A DNA stretch of 64,000 nucleotides from Phorcus lineatus (GCA_921293015.1 OV121089.1:38674520-38738519); one strand, 5' to 3'. Positions 23,601 through 39,400 are shown, numbered from the stretch's first letter. Translations and numbers: made by a program. Notes: generated by a model from the sequence alone, not told the origin.

Positions 23601-25378
23601 ACTAAACGTTTAAAGCAATCATTTTAAAATAATATGCATGTTTAATTGTTGACTTTATTTTAAATGAATTATGACAGAAAAACATGGTCATGTAGCGAAG
23701 CTAGTGAAGAAAATAGGCATCGAGAGGAAAACACACTTTACCAAATAACATACTTCATTACAGCCAAGGAGTTTGATGCTGCTTTGACCAAAGTGTGAAT
23801 CAGGAAATATGAGGTGTAGTCATCTGCTTGGTATACTTGTTGGAAATGAATTAACACTCTTTGCTATATAACAACGATACAGAAATGTGTAACATAATTT
23901 GAAAGGAAAAGTAATGTTGCAGATATAGACGAGTGTACAGACAACAAAGACAACTGCCATGAACACGCTGAATGCAGCAACACAGAGGGTTCCTTCACGT
24001 GTACATGTACCGGTATCTACTCGGGGGACGGGGTCAGCTGTATAGGTATTTACTCATATATTTTGATTATTCAAAGTAATTTTTTTTAAATCATAAAATT
24101 AAATTATCAGTGCAATTCAAGAAAATATGCTACGCATAAATTTAAACTGATAGAAAATATAATATAATCTTACTTATAGATGCCATTAAGAAAACGCACA
24201 TTATTCTTGACATGAGGCTTTTTCAACACGCTTTGAACACCTTAACCCATAAAGCAGCCCCTGTCAGCCATAGCTCGTGCAAGTCGCCATCACTTGGTAC
24301 TTGAAGCTGTAAGGTATTTTTAGTTTGGATGGGGTGGAAATTATGAATTCCACCATATTATCTAGGAAGATCAAACTGACACCACAAATTAATTTCAGTT
24401 CCATTTTATGATGAACAACCTGAAATAACCATTGCACTTACACCGAGCTTTGAAACATCCAAAAGCGAGTTGACCTTCTACTGCAACTTTGTGGAACTAC
24501 CTTATGATGTCATGTATATAACCATCTGGTCAGTCAATGGCGACGTGATTGTCAAGACAGAACCTGGACAATGGTCAAGTGGTGAGGTCATCTATGTACA
24601 GGCTCTTACCGAGGATCATCTGAAAAACGCTGGATTCATTACTATGGGGTTTGAGGTGAATCCTGTCAATTCTTAATGATTTTTTCTGAAATGTTTGTTT
24701 CAAGTAACATGTCATTTTCTTGCTCTTTACAAACTGAACTTCTAACTTTTGAGTGTGTTTTCTTTGTTAATCACAAAAGGTGCAGTGCTCAGTAGAAGCA
24801 GAAATTAACGGATCAAAAACAACGTCTCTGGAATCTTCCTCCAAATTTATTGGAATACAGGTGAATTTTTCACAAAATGTTGCTACGTTTACTCCGGGTC
24901 TGGACTAGTTGTCGGATACTTGAGTCAGATATAAATTATAGTAAACCGATTTAGGCATTGAAAATTGGAGGATGAGAACTGACTGAAACCAAAATAACCT
25001 TTCAAGATTTGTAGATCAAATGATTATAATTTGTTTGATCTCATTAACCGTATAAACCAAGTTGAACTCAAAACTAATGGATAAAACAGGGAATGATCGA
25101 AGAACGTAACTGTCACTGTTGTATGTTAATGGCTATATTATAAAATTGACATTCATATTTATAAAATTATTCCTTTTGAATCAAAAGTAATGTGTCATGA
25201 AGTTTAAACCCCTTTTCCAGTTCCTTTCTGAGAGATCTATATCACTGAGTGAAGGTGGAACCACAGAGATATCTTTACAACTGACAGCTCCTTTCGGCTG
25301 TGCAGACCAATCAGAACAGTGCCAGTTGGTCATTGAAGCTTTTACAACAGGTACGTCATCTTTTATTACGCCTATATC

Positions 25379-25419
<41 letters not shown>

Positions 25420-27384
25420 TATATATATTCGAAAAAATATTCGATTAACATGACTTTTTTCTGCAGACCGATATTTTGATGGCCGACACAGACATCTATT
25501 TCTCCGATAATAATCTCAGTTGTTCCAATGTAACATTTACATTCATCTGAGAACAGATGGCTGTGGATATCCGCCCAATAGGAAATTCACCAAGAAATTA
25601 CCATCATTTACAAATGATCTTAATAAAGAGTTCTTTCAGATATGTGAAACCGTTCTCTAAGGGAACTGCCATAAAAGCTGATATCATATCGAGTGATTCC
25701 AAAGACATATGCTTTTAAAAGTTTTATTCATCAAATCAAACGTTTTCTGAATTTCTTTCACGGATTTGAGTCTTCAAGAACTGTATTAACAATCTGTTTA
25801 GTGTCTTTTTATTTCCATTGTAAATAGCAAAAGAATGTTGAACATTAGAGAAAAAGTTCACACTTGAGTTGTCTTTATTATTCCATTTATTTATTAAAGT
25901 AAGCTTTACTTTGGTTAGCTTTGCTAAGTAAAGCTTTATAAACCTTTAGAAACTGTATTCAACGACTGGGTAAGATTCACCTAATTAATACTTAATCATC
26001 TTATAGAAAATGGTGACAAAAACGTGGCCACTGATCGCATCTGCTGGGATCGTATATCTGGTGTTTTTATATGCAGGTGACCGTAATCCATAGCAGGCTC
26101 GACTGTCATCTGTTTACCAATGGTTAAATTCCACTTTACCCAGAGTAGTAACTGTTTCAGTGACAACATTTGAGTCTACTTCTCATATCATGAAATGCTC
26201 TATTATCCACAGAGATCCTACACGAATGTGCTCCAACGGTGCTGATGCCGGAGTGTGGAGTAATGGTCGATTCCTTGCACTGGAACGATCCCATTTTTCT
26301 GACACTGTCTGGCAAGATCACCAACACTTACGGAACATCAAGCAATATGGTGGAACTGAAACTGGTCACGTCTTCCTTTGAACATGAAATGTGGGCTGAT
26401 TATGAGCTTGGAATTATTGAGGTGAAGTAACAGCTGGATCGTTTGATATTCTACTATATTCAATTTAAGGGTGAAATAATGACAGTGTTTTCCCAAATCG
26501 TTTTTGTTTCTTACCAGTGCATTTTGAAAGAAGGTAATAAAGTTTTATAAATCACACCTCCTTTTCAAATAAATCATGCGATAATGTTGACTGAAAAGTT
26601 TGCAGTACTTTGATGAGTGATATTTAACATTTGACACGTTTTTATTGTTTATGTTGCCTTTGTTTTTGGACATTGGTAGAGCGTTTTTTTCAACCTTTTT
26701 AAGATTTTGCTCAGACAAGTACACCCAGCTCCCCATTTTCCTAGTAGTTCATCATTATTTGGAGAAATAATTCTCAATTCCAACAAATCAACTATTACAA
26801 ATTAAGGTTAATATATTGCTACATCTACATCACCTGAGACTGATTAACATTCTTATGAACGTCCCTGAAACATGAATGTAACCCTCTCTGATCCTATTCA
26901 AACCAACAAAGATTATGCTGTCAACAATGTAAGCTTTTGTGAACTCCCGATATCATGTACCTTATTAGATGTCTGTACGTTAAGGCTGTACCCACTCTAA
27001 ACCATTTCAAAGGTTGAGTTGAGAAAGGACACAGCTACAATTGAAGAGAAAAGCTGTCATTCTGTGAACGACCCTCACCTAAAAACGTTTGATGGCAGGT
27101 ACGTATGAGAAGTTACATCCATATTCGTCAGATGACAAGCTTTTATTTTATGTAAAGCATATTATGGCAGGCAGTTTAGAGTTTCAAACCTCTTCAACCA
27201 TATTTTAAGATACGTATATCCAGGGAGGCCATTATTGTCAATGTATCGCCGATTGGAATCTTGGCTAATTTACTCTTTATTGGTTCGTTTCAGGAATTAT
27301 GAACATCAGTACAAAGGCAACTTTACGTTCTACAAGCACCTGCAGTTACCACTCGAGGTAATGTTACATCCAAATCAAATCAAT

Positions 27385-27455
<71 letters not shown>

Positions 27456-30400
27456 ATTATCAGTAAGACAACTAACAAAAACTGATGGCAAGTAATTCAA
27501 ATCGTTGAGGCCAGAATCTCCTTAAAATTTTTCTTCCTGGTGAACCACTCCATAGGAAACATGGTTATCTCAAACTACAAGTCAACAGCGAAGAAGACTC
27601 TAAAATCCGTTTAGGCCGCTGTAGATTGGCATAAGGTTTGTTTTCTTCGGCATAAAATGTCTACTTCTCCGTCACCAATGTTCATCAGTTATTTAGCATC
27701 TGCGATAGAGTTATTTTGGGCTTACCTCAAGAATGAAATGGTTAGGAGAGCTTTATATATTTATCAACATGGGTTTAAAGTTTGTTTACCTCGTCCATAT
27801 CTCCCCAACCCTAACTCATTGGCTTTATTCTGCTTGAAACATTCATGCGACTTCTCCTCTTATTTATGTGAATTATCCCATAAACATTAATGCAAGAAAC
27901 TTTATTAGTGGCAAGAACATTCGAAAGAACGACTATTTCAATTCTCAAAACCAAAGTGTTAAAGAGATAAGAGAAAAAGAGAGAAATCGACATCAAAGAA
28001 CAAATTGGTAGAGTCATTAGGGGCTTTTAATAAAGAGTACATTAAAGCTGGATAAAGTCACTTAAGACCGGGCATCTCATGAGTCACATGAGGCAAGAGT
28101 ACTTAGTTACACCGGCGCTACCATACAGATTCATGCTTCTCAAACACTGGACACTTTTCGAACTCGCAACATCATCATTCCAAGTTTCAGGACACCATGA
28201 AACTAGATCGAAGTTTTTCTTTTATAAATAACACTTAATAAAAAACAAATGTTGGCTGTCTTTAAGTGTGACACGGACTTATCTCCAGAACATAATGGAA
28301 AAAGTTAAGTAGCTTTGTATGTGAGAGAATACTATTGTATACCTTTCTCATGGATATCAATTTCCCCTCGATATCAATATATTGTATTGCTATTTATGAA
28401 GTGTCATATAATTGTTGCATTTAATAGGTTCAGATTCAGACAGTGACGTGTGGCTATGGTAACATCTGGTGTAACTGTGGAGTGGCAGTGAGAGCCGGCA
28501 GGACGGTGTTTGAGATCAACAGGTGCCCTGGACAGTCTGATATCTGGTTTATAGACTACACACTATGTGAGGACGGAGGAGAGGTTTTGCGGGTCAAAAA
28601 AAGAGGCAGTAACTATGATGTTAGTTTTGAAAGTGGATCTGTATGTTTGAATGTATCTATCCAAGTAAAAACAAGCAAACAAAAAATCAAGTAAATTCGT
28701 GTATCCAACTCATTTTCAATATGGCATTCATCTGAAGAAAACATACATTGAACCGCACTTTTTTTCTTGGCAGCCCAGTTAGATAGATGATTTATGAACA
28801 GCAAAGTTTGATAGCCACGACCTTTTGAAATTTATTTCAATTGTAACAATTATTTTAAATGTAGAAAAAAAACAATTTGCTCAGTGTATCCAAATAGCTT
28901 AGAATATACTCGAATTTATCTCAGTGTCTGGAAAAAGGTCAATTGACATTAAGAATTCAATAATTTTTCTTGCTTAAGTAGTTAGTTGATATATTTGATT
29001 TGAATTGATATTTCTTTGATTTATCCCCGTTATAAAATTTTATTTACCTTGTCTTACTTACTAATATCCTTATTCATTTTACAATGCAGATTTACCTACC
29101 TACAGGAGCTAAGGTAAGTGTCAACATCTATGGAACCCTTCTGAACGTCTACATGTACCCTTCAGTGCAGGACGTTGATGCTAGTGCAGGGTTGTGTGGT
29201 AAATTATCCGATGTGTGTAGTGACGACTTCGTGCTCAGAGATGGAACATACTCGACAGATCCCTCAGCTACTGCCGATTGCAATACTGGATATCGTGTTT
29301 GGCAAAACGAACTGGTTTCTTTTTCGGACTCCTGGAGGTAGATTACTTTCATATCATGTTTGCCAAATCTTCATCATAACCGCCCTCATCAACTAATGCT
29401 TTATCTCATCATTTAGGTAATTCTTCAAGTTAATTCCCATTGATATTACTTGAATCTTTAGCAAATGAAATTACAATTTCCTCTTACAATTCGTTTCAGT
29501 CAATTTCAATACGTACTAGCTCTTAATATTTTCAGAAAGGCAGTCTATGTGCACTGTCCAAGTCCAGGTTTGAAGTATGCAATGAATTCGATAATTGGAA
29601 AGTAAGATGTAAGAGGGGTAATATTGTGTTATCAGAATAGGGTGCATCTGAAAATGAACAAAAGTTGGCTGTTCAAAATGCAACAAAACTCTATATAGAC
29701 GAACCTTTTTCAATAGTTATATCACATTAATATAATAGAAAACATTTCTTGATATAATATAAATGTTAATTCAATATAATTAGAGTCCTGGAGGGTAACA
29801 ACTTATTCGATCACAAAGATCACGGATCTCTGGATGGCTGGTCTGATGGAAACAAGTTCTGTTCGTGTCCTCATATTGTAGAGAGGGAACAGTCAGGAAA
29901 ATTGTTCAACACAATAGGATGTTCTTCTGGTGTCACTTACGACACTTGTACATTGTTGCCCGGGTATCAACCTGTTGACACTACATGCAACATTAACAAT
30001 CGAAGACGAAGGAGTTCGCTGAGATCACTGGAACGTCAGAAACGGGTAAACATAAATTATCATTCACTTGATGATCAAGAATATTTTTCTCGGTAAATTG
30101 TCCATTTCTTGATTTATTGTTTATTAAATTGCAAACCTCCTCGACAAAATAAGCTTTATTATTCTTAACGTTTATTTAGGTACTATGTTGATAGAGGATG
30201 AGGACTTTCATGACAGTCCATGGGGGTTTATGTTGTTTTTTCAAAACTTTCTACTCTCATTCAAGCAAGTGGGATCTTGGCCTGGAAACTGGACTGAAGA
30301 ATCAGCCCGGTCTGAGTGTGAGAAAATGTTCAAGGAATCCCGTTCTGTCCAGGTTTGTGGAGATATTCAAGGAGTGGATACCAACAATAGCATTGAGGAC

Positions 30401-33400
30401 TGTGTGCTTGATATACAGGTAGTCTGAGATCATTTTATTTTTTCTTCACGTTTTTCTATCACATCATAAAATTGACTATAACTTGACAGTTCAGCCTAAT
30501 AGAAGCAAATGAAATGATATCTGATTACTGTTAACTTTATAATAAGGTTAAAAACAAATACAAATACATTTTTAGTAAAAAAAACCAGGTATATATCCTA
30601 ATATTTCAAATCTATTCTTGCTACTATTTGATGATAATTGTTAAATATGTTAAACAGTAGAACCGATCAAACAAGGCACCTTATAATTAAGTTTGACTCC
30701 TATGTCGAATTTTCTTTGTTTTAACTTTCTTAAAGTTCAATTCATTAGTATATGGATGATTAAAACAACACTTACTTGATATGTAATTTGAATAAGTCTG
30801 CTCAACAATGAATGTTATCTCACACTTACTCCTTTTTTCCCAAGTTGACTGGAACCACAGACTTTGGTCTCTATTCAGTGGACACTGTTCGCAGCAAATG
30901 CCTCCAGCAAGTTGTTGTTAATCCAATTCTTCAAGAAAATTCCTCTAAGTCAAATGAATCGATCTATGAAATGGTAACTGCACAGGCGTGCCCTAATGAC
31001 TGTACAGGACATGGAAACTGCTCCGAAGGCAAGATTTTAAGATCTGCAAGATATTATATCTCAAAATCTAATGTTAATAAGTTGTCTTCTAACATTATCA
31101 AAGTTTATTTTTTTCCTAAGTAAACAGTGGTTATACATCAATTTAGGTTCACTTTCAAAACTGTATTTCAGTTTAACTAAGACAATTTTGGTGATGTTAA
31201 ATATTTGTTACATTTGTAATATAATGCAAGTTGTTCAATATGACCCTTGACTTAATGAATCACAATAAAATATGTGAGTTCATTTTGTTTAAAAGTGGTG
31301 AACTTTATTTTGTCCTCAATGTTCTTTTAATGTTTTGGTGTCACCCGGAACGTCAATTTTTAAACTGTATATTCCAGGTTTCTGCTATTGTGATGATGAT
31401 TATGGAGGTGAAGACTGCTCCGTTGATCTGACAGAACCCCCTTCTATCGTTGATTTTCATGACAATGGCCATTGTGATTTATCAGAGGAATCCTGCGAGC
31501 TCATATCGGTGTATGGGGAAACTTTCGCTGAAGGGAACACAACGTGCTTCGTCGAATATCTCAATGTACTTATGAAGTCATTACATTTATTCCTCTTATC
31601 TTAAAAGTGAACTTTTTCTTGAAACTTTTCTTTGAAACACGTTTTCCCTGAATTTGTTAATATCACTGTACTTTGTGCTATATATTAAGAAAAACAAAAT
31701 TTAAATCGGTTACTCTCCCAGATGAGAAACAAGCTTTAAGACAATCTTATCGTTTTTTTCAAGTATACAGTTGTCAATTCCATCTCTGTTTCTCATCTCA
31801 TTTTTAGTTGTCGCATCAACATTCAACTTATCCAATATGCCAATTATTAAATTTAACATTTTTAAATTTGAATTTTCTACTGCGCCTTACCATGTGCATA
31901 TTGATATAACACATTGTCTCGCAGTTTCATTTGATATTCATGAAGGTTAGCGATGGACAGATTGAACATGACTACTCTGAGTCTGTTATGGCACAAGTTA
32001 AGAGCATCAGCCACGTTGAGTGCAAAGTTACCATCACAAACAACGGAGGTGACGATATCAATTTTTTGCGAGCCTACCGAATATCTGTTTCCAATGATGG
32101 CGTCCACTTCAGTAAGAATGGCAGTGTGTTGGTGTTTGATGGAACCTGCATCACCGTATCTATCAACGGGACGTATCTTCAGTGGGAAAAAGAGGTCAGT
32201 ATTATGTCTTATATTAAAAATTATGAAGTACAGGTTGATACAATGAAATAGAATCCAATAGCGTTGGAAATTCATGTGGAAATTCAGTGCATTAGCAGCC
32301 TACAATTCCTACACTTATATCATATAATTTGATTTCACATTTTCAAAGATCAACAGTAGATTTATTTTTCAATACAATTTTCCAACCTTATATTAAGTCA
32401 TTTCAATCGAACCATTATCTCCACACACTTTCCATGTATGTACCTACTCCACTCGATGAAGAATTAGTCATTATACATTGATGATAGAAATATTAGTAAT
32501 TAGAAATATATAAAGAATAACAAAGAAGGGGAAAATAGCATTGAGTCACAACAACATTTGATTATCGTGTCATTGTTGTTTAGGAGTCCTATTGTCTTCA
32601 TAATGGGACATGCTACATTGGAGGAAGTAATCGGATAGATGATGAGTGTATTGTGTGTGACTCCAATGGAACGTCAAATACGTGGAGAAATAGCACAGGT
32701 AAATACCACCGATTTTGTCAGCATTTGTACCTATCAAAATTGACAAGGATGACATGTTAATAAATAATCAAGACGAAATTTTGCGTGTCTTATGGTTGTA
32801 GAAGTGTATTCTCAGTTTTGTGGTCAATGGCCTATGTACAAAAACAATAATGATATTCTACGTATACATGCATCTTCCAACGGCAAGGTGCAAATGTATC
32901 GGGATAGACTCCATCCATTTTCTACCTTGCCCTCATCGGTAACAAAACCCGTGATACGAAGCAGCAGCGACACCTAACGTCATCAAGAGTAATTCCCCTG
33001 CCAACCTGCAGCCAACGAAATCGCCGTTTACATTCGAAAACTACTCCCAGCCTTGATACCTTTTGATTAAGCAATCCAAAGGAAAAAAATAATATGATAC
33101 TTTTCTCCTTCCATAAATAATCTGTTTAAAGCATATGTTTTAATTACGTTATAAGCAGTCGACTCCTATCCAGAGAAAAAGTGTAGTGCAATGATAAAAT
33201 TCGTTCAAAGAGAGACATTGTCACAATGGCTGTTCATTGAAATGAGAAAAAAAACGTTTTAAACGTGCGGCAGTAAATATATATATTTTACTGATCAATG
33301 CGTTAACTGCCGTGTTGATATAGCGTAGTCGTAATCAAGTTTAAACAGATCATCTTTCGGTGTTCAAAATTTTAGCATCATTTTTCTCTAACATAACACA

Positions 33401-36400
33401 AAACGATGGCGCTATTATCCTTGCCGTGGCTTTGACGACCAACATTTGGCGATAATTATGTTTGAAAACAATTCTTTACAATTTACAATTCTTTTCGTAC
33501 AACATTTCTTATTTACATTACTTAAAATCTTAACAAGCTCTACAGTAAACATCGATTGACCACAAACCTGATAGATATACTGTGTATACATCTAAACATA
33601 TGGCTGAAATTACACTTGAAATTAATATTTTCAATAGTCTTCTCTTCAAAAATCACTGCTGCTATCTTCTTTGACTTCAGAAATTCATTTTGCAATCCGT
33701 CTTCTGATTCGCCCATCAGAAGGACCCGCTGTAGGTTAAAATCTTAGCACAGAAAATGTGGGCCGTGATGTCAAGGGCGAAGCGAGAATACTTGGAAATC
33801 TTTTCGTTTCGGCCGTGACGTTGTGAAGATGGTCTACATGGCAGCATACAGACATTTGACTCTCAGTTTAAAACAGATCGACACTTAAGAGCTTATTTGA
33901 TAAAATCATTAAACTTCTGCCTGCTGTGGGCTGCACACGGAGCCGAGCAAACTTTGACATATTGACATGTCAATGTTATTTGTCCCTTCGAAAGACATTT
34001 GACAAAAGTTAGTGACAAAGTCTCTTTAATCCTAAAAAAGTAAACATTTTCTGAATCACTATTCAATTGGCTTTCATTTGATGAAAATATTATTACTCTC
34101 AAAATTTATTTTATAAAGAAGTGATAAATTAAAAATCGTCAACGTGTTTGTAATCACAAATCAACGAGCAGGTGCTCGTTTTTTATCCTAGCAGTGTTTT
34201 TACCAACCAAGTTCATAGTGATCAGATGCATTTTTAAGTGCGTGAAATGTACAAAGTTTTTGTATCATTTTGTTCAGAATATTCTATTTTAGCTTTCTGT
34301 CACGTTGTGAGAGAAAATATGTCTTCGTTAGAAAGTTGTGGAGATAATATGACTTTCTCAGTAAATCGAAAAATCAAAAGATCGCTTTTTGATAAACATA
34401 CATAAAATAATCACCATATTTCACTTACGATTTCAAGGATCTCACATTCTTCCAAAATATAAAAAACTCTTATGAATGAATTCTTTATCTATTTTTCTTC
34501 CGAGATATCACAATAATTCCAAAATGTCATAAAAATTACTGCCACAATAAGCAATTGTTTATAAAAAATACATTGAACGGTTCCCGCCATTTGCTGTCAA
34601 CACGTTATTTCCGTGACGGCAGTGGCGTAAATAACTTTCTGTATTTGGAACAGTTCGTTGAGGAAAATAATGGGACTTATAAATTGATACAATTTCATAA
34701 ACTGAAACGAAAAACAGTGAAGTTTTCCCAAATAAATCAAAAATAAATTATTATGTCGTAATATTACCTTTACAGCAGTATTTCATTCATTGCCCTTGAC
34801 CCGATTAATTTGCATAATGTCAACAAGCGATCGCGTAACAGGATTCAGTCATGAATACAATCTCAGTGAGTAATTTTATCAAATTGATTTAATTTTTATA
34901 CACAATGAAACTAGAAGACATTTTATGCCAGATTATCTAGAAATTAAGTGATAACTGTGTTCAAATTCCATGCATGAACCGTGTTGGACATGACGTGACA
35001 CTATTATCGATCGATATTTTAGGCGAGTTTGCATTGCGGCGAATTTGACTCTTGCCTCGCTAACTAAAATCGTGAATTACAAATTAATTAATCGCGTAAA
35101 TAATAAATACTTGTATGAATACACATGTAGAGATCTTCATGTACACGATTTTAAGTTTCGAATTTTGTTTTTCACTGAAAATTATTCGTTTTCAAACAAA
35201 ATCGCGGGTGTCATTTTCAATGGAGATTGCAAATGGAGGGCACGCAGTGACACACTTTGAAAAGGGGACCATCTCAAACAAATGGTTTATATCTTATGAA
35301 TAGACGCGTTATTTCATCCATAAAATTAAAAAGAATCATAGAGAATTACACTTATAACATCAAATCAGATTTTGTGAGCCCAATACCACGTAATTATTGC
35401 GAAAATAACAAACAAAATAAGGTCTGATGATCGGCGCAGAGATCACGTGACTTTGTTGACAGTTTCCCCGATGCGGTGTAAGCTCAATGTTGGATTGTAT
35501 TTTACGACTATTTCAGACCGAATTAACGTAAATCCTACCACGCTCGGTTGCAAAAGTGTATGCTTACTATAGTTTTAAATGGATTTTTTACAAGGTGAAA
35601 GTGATTTCCAGATATCTTTACTTGATAAACTCCGTGATCGGCGCGCCTACTTGCGCGTTATAACGAGGTCATCAAGTCTTTTTGATCCGACTTGTTTACT
35701 ATTACAATGAAAGATGGACGTTAAAAAATAAGAAATAAGTGATGCTAAATACTCATGTTTTGAACATAGAAAGGTAAATAGATTTCCCAAAATTGGGTGT
35801 AAATTTCTTAACGATTGATACGTTTTTTGGGAAATTATCAACACGAAATTAAATTGCATCGTTCAGTGAGAAATGTTCATTGCTGCGAATTACGTATAAT
35901 TTTTATCATTTCAATGAACGTCGCTCATAACAAGTGCTTGCCTTCTGGAACGAAATCCCAGTCATGCACCTTAATTTTTTTCTGGTGCAAAATTTAATTC
36001 TTAACAAAATGGTGTAAACAAATTTCTTTTAAAATGGTTATTGACGAAATAATCTGACTTAGAAAATGTAGTACAAAGTCTTGACCTGTGAATTTTTTCA
36101 TTTCATTAATCGACAAGTGGATATAAAAGCTACTTCAGAAAATTATTAGAATAATTAAAAAGAAATAATGACAATATTTAGTAAGGAATATTTTGATGAA
36201 AAAATATTATGATAAAGTAGAGACCAACTTTACATGAGGAATGCCCATGTGACGTAATTGTTAGAATTTTATAGTTTTGGTCCTCTCTGAAAACATCTCC
36301 AAACAATCCAGCAGGGAGGAGGTTAAAATCACAACACTTATATGAAGTGAACAGATTAATCATTTAACAATTATTTATCAGTTGAATTCATAAATAATTA

Positions 36401-39400
36401 CTATTAGTATTGCATTTCTATTACATTAAAAAAAGGATATGGGCTTCAATTTCATTATTACCGCTCTTACATTTCTTCCAAATGGCGTCAGTTCTTTCCA
36501 TCTTATGTTATATCTAAACGGCAATACATTGGATTATAGTTGGCTTTAACATCGTCATTAGGTCTCTTACATTTATTCGCAAAATCCAATGATCAAATTG
36601 AAAATATAATATGCGATACAAAGTGCTTTCTTTATTGTGTTTTTAGCAATCAAATAACCTCTAATTAAATGATGACAAAAATGATGGTACATTGCAAATG
36701 TCTTGGACAAGCCATGCATAATAAAATCCATATTCATTTACAACTTTGTTTAGACTAACGACATTCTTAGCAATTTTCACAAAAATGTTACACACTAATT
36801 AATATTTAATAAATATTCATATCACACAAATTTGGCTAAGACTGACCTACGTCACAAATCCTCACTAACAACTAGAACAAAATAACAAAAATTATTATGA
36901 AATTTATCAACGACACTTCTTTCTCGATATCCCAACACTTCTGCCCCGTACAACACAATTTGTTTAACTTTACAATCAGAACGTTTATATAATCATATTT
37001 TGAAATCTTTACTGTATTTGTTTAATAACTAACAGCGCTTTCTTGCCTTTTGTAACTAGCGTCTCTGTGCAAACACACAAAGACAACCTTGTAGTAAACA
37101 TTATACCAAAATAATTGTAATGTGTTTCTATTCATAATTCTAAACCCAAAAAACTATTTTTCTTTAATACGAAGGTTGCCACCGTTTCTAAATACTAAGG
37201 CTTCGGTTTTTTTTACCAAAATTGTCAAAAATCATGAATAACAATATAAATATGAGTGATGATTTTTCTCTCGGGCCATCATTATAAATCATCAGCATTA
37301 ACATAAATAAACACAAATATAACAACTGTACATATTTCTCACCTATTAATATACATCTGACCTTTGAAGCTTTTAACATAGATTGAAATTCTGAGAATAA
37401 ACATTGATCAAAAAACGGCATGAGGACACGTCCTTGCCTTACACCGCTAAAGAAATAAAAATACTCTGTTATTAAAGTGCCAGATAATCTAACAGTCTCT
37501 TTACTTTTAGAATACATGTTATGTAAAACTGTCAACAACACCTTTCTTCACGAATTTGAACCAAAACAGATTTTTATCAAAAGAATTCGTACCGTATGAC
37601 ATCGCAAGAAAATGAATTTATCACCAACGTGGAGTCTTTTTTAAAATTAATTAATCAACAGCTCTTAATTCAATGCTCTCAGATCTACAATAGCTTTTTA
37701 AAAGATATTATATCCACATAGGGGGTACGATTAGCGGAAATACTTCATAACACAGTTGAGAACAAATATCAACAACTATTTAGGTTCACATCCACCTGAA
37801 AATAGCAGAAAAAAGAGTTTTATAAACACTTCCGGAAAATAGACGCAAAACGTTTTATTAGCCAATCAGGTGCTAGGGAGGTTGTGACGATATAGACAGG
37901 ACTCGTTAACGACTGGCTGTTCTGTGTCATCGTTTACATCATAGATCCCAGCGGTCGTGAACGTATATAATTTCACAGATTGTACTTATAAAAAAAGCCC
38001 AAGCCAAAGTTATTAATATCAATATATCGAGATTTCTGTTTGACATTAATTAACTGTTGTTGTTATTTGTTTGGGTTGTTAATCTCCGACAATGCCGATC
38101 GAGTGAACCCCAGCTTATATCTGCCGCCATTGTGACTGTTTTTTGTTTGAACACCTAGACAAATCGACTACCCCCCTGTGAAATTGATTGACCATGGTAT
38201 ATGTAGAATAGTACAACGTTGTGCCATTTTAAAGTGTCAACTCAAAATTGTAACTTCGTGTTTCTGCTTTGCATGACTGAAACAATGAGATCTCGCTTTT
38301 GATGGACTGCCTCTCGGCAACTTCCGAATCTCGTCATTGGGACACGAGGTTCTGAGCAGCTGTTTGAGATAAAGATTGTCATGCTAATCTAGAGTGACGT
38401 AGGCCAATATTGTCAATAATAACACAGCATTTATTGTTGATTGTGATGTAAGTTAAAGCCTGCTTGGAAATGTATTGTAATTATGAAATTCTTTTTCAGT
38501 GTTAAATATTTCAACCAAATAAAAATATTAACGCTGGAAAGCATATCATTCCCATTTCCTTCAGTACTTTAGTATCGGTATTTACCAGAGAGAGGTTTTA
38601 AGTTACCTAACACTACTTTGTCACACCAAACAATATAGTCATAAAGTTATTACCTAACAGTCAACATGAAATGCCACACACCTGTTCGTTATGGCAATTA
38701 AGCAATAAACTTTATGACCCCGGCACCTGGAACATTTCCATTAGGTAATACACAAGGCATTAAGGTAATTAGATTTGTCGATACACGTGACACATGACAA
38801 TATATTAACATATCTGTATTACTAAATATCTTATTTCATACGGCAATGTTTATCAGTTACAAATAGGTAACAAATTATCCACTTTAAGGCTACATGAAAT
38901 GGTAAATGTTTCTCCGGGGCAGCTTTATGACTTTAATTTGTTTTCCTGACGCTGTAGCAAGAAATTTTAATTTTTCATAAATGTTATAACCAAAACTGTA
39001 CTGTAGTACAAACATAAGTGACGTACCCACATTTTGGTATGTATCCTTAGAGTAATCAGCAAGAGCAAAAATAAAATATTCCCCAAAACTGGTACTGTAA
39101 CAAACTACAAACCTGTCACAATAATATTGACTAATCGAAAGAGACATAAATTCATACTGCCGATAAAAACTCAACATTCGTCTGCTATATCATCAATTAT
39201 TCTCAACTCCCCAAAAGTTTCATGATTATTTATCCTACCTGCCGCTGAATAGAATTTTGGATTAGCCTATCTTTCAAATTCCTTATCCTCTTTCGTTCCC
39301 TCTTCTCTAAGTATTCCGTCCGTTTTCTCTTCCGATATGGTTGACTGCCATATCTCGCTGGGCCTGTTATCATCTTCATCTGTTAATTAATTGTTGGCTA

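Noticed and set aside
25467..25521. Possible extra gene A exon after a CTGCAG acceptor (starts RYFDGRHRH)
   Set aside because: It runs into a stop within 18 codons and has no counterpart in gene B. The neighbouring exons (25350 and 26213) already join in phase.
37860..37960. CCAAT-containing, GC-richer stretch resembling a promoter
   Set aside because: No exon or conserved block follows on either strand, and it is not shared with gene B. Not enough to call a promoter.
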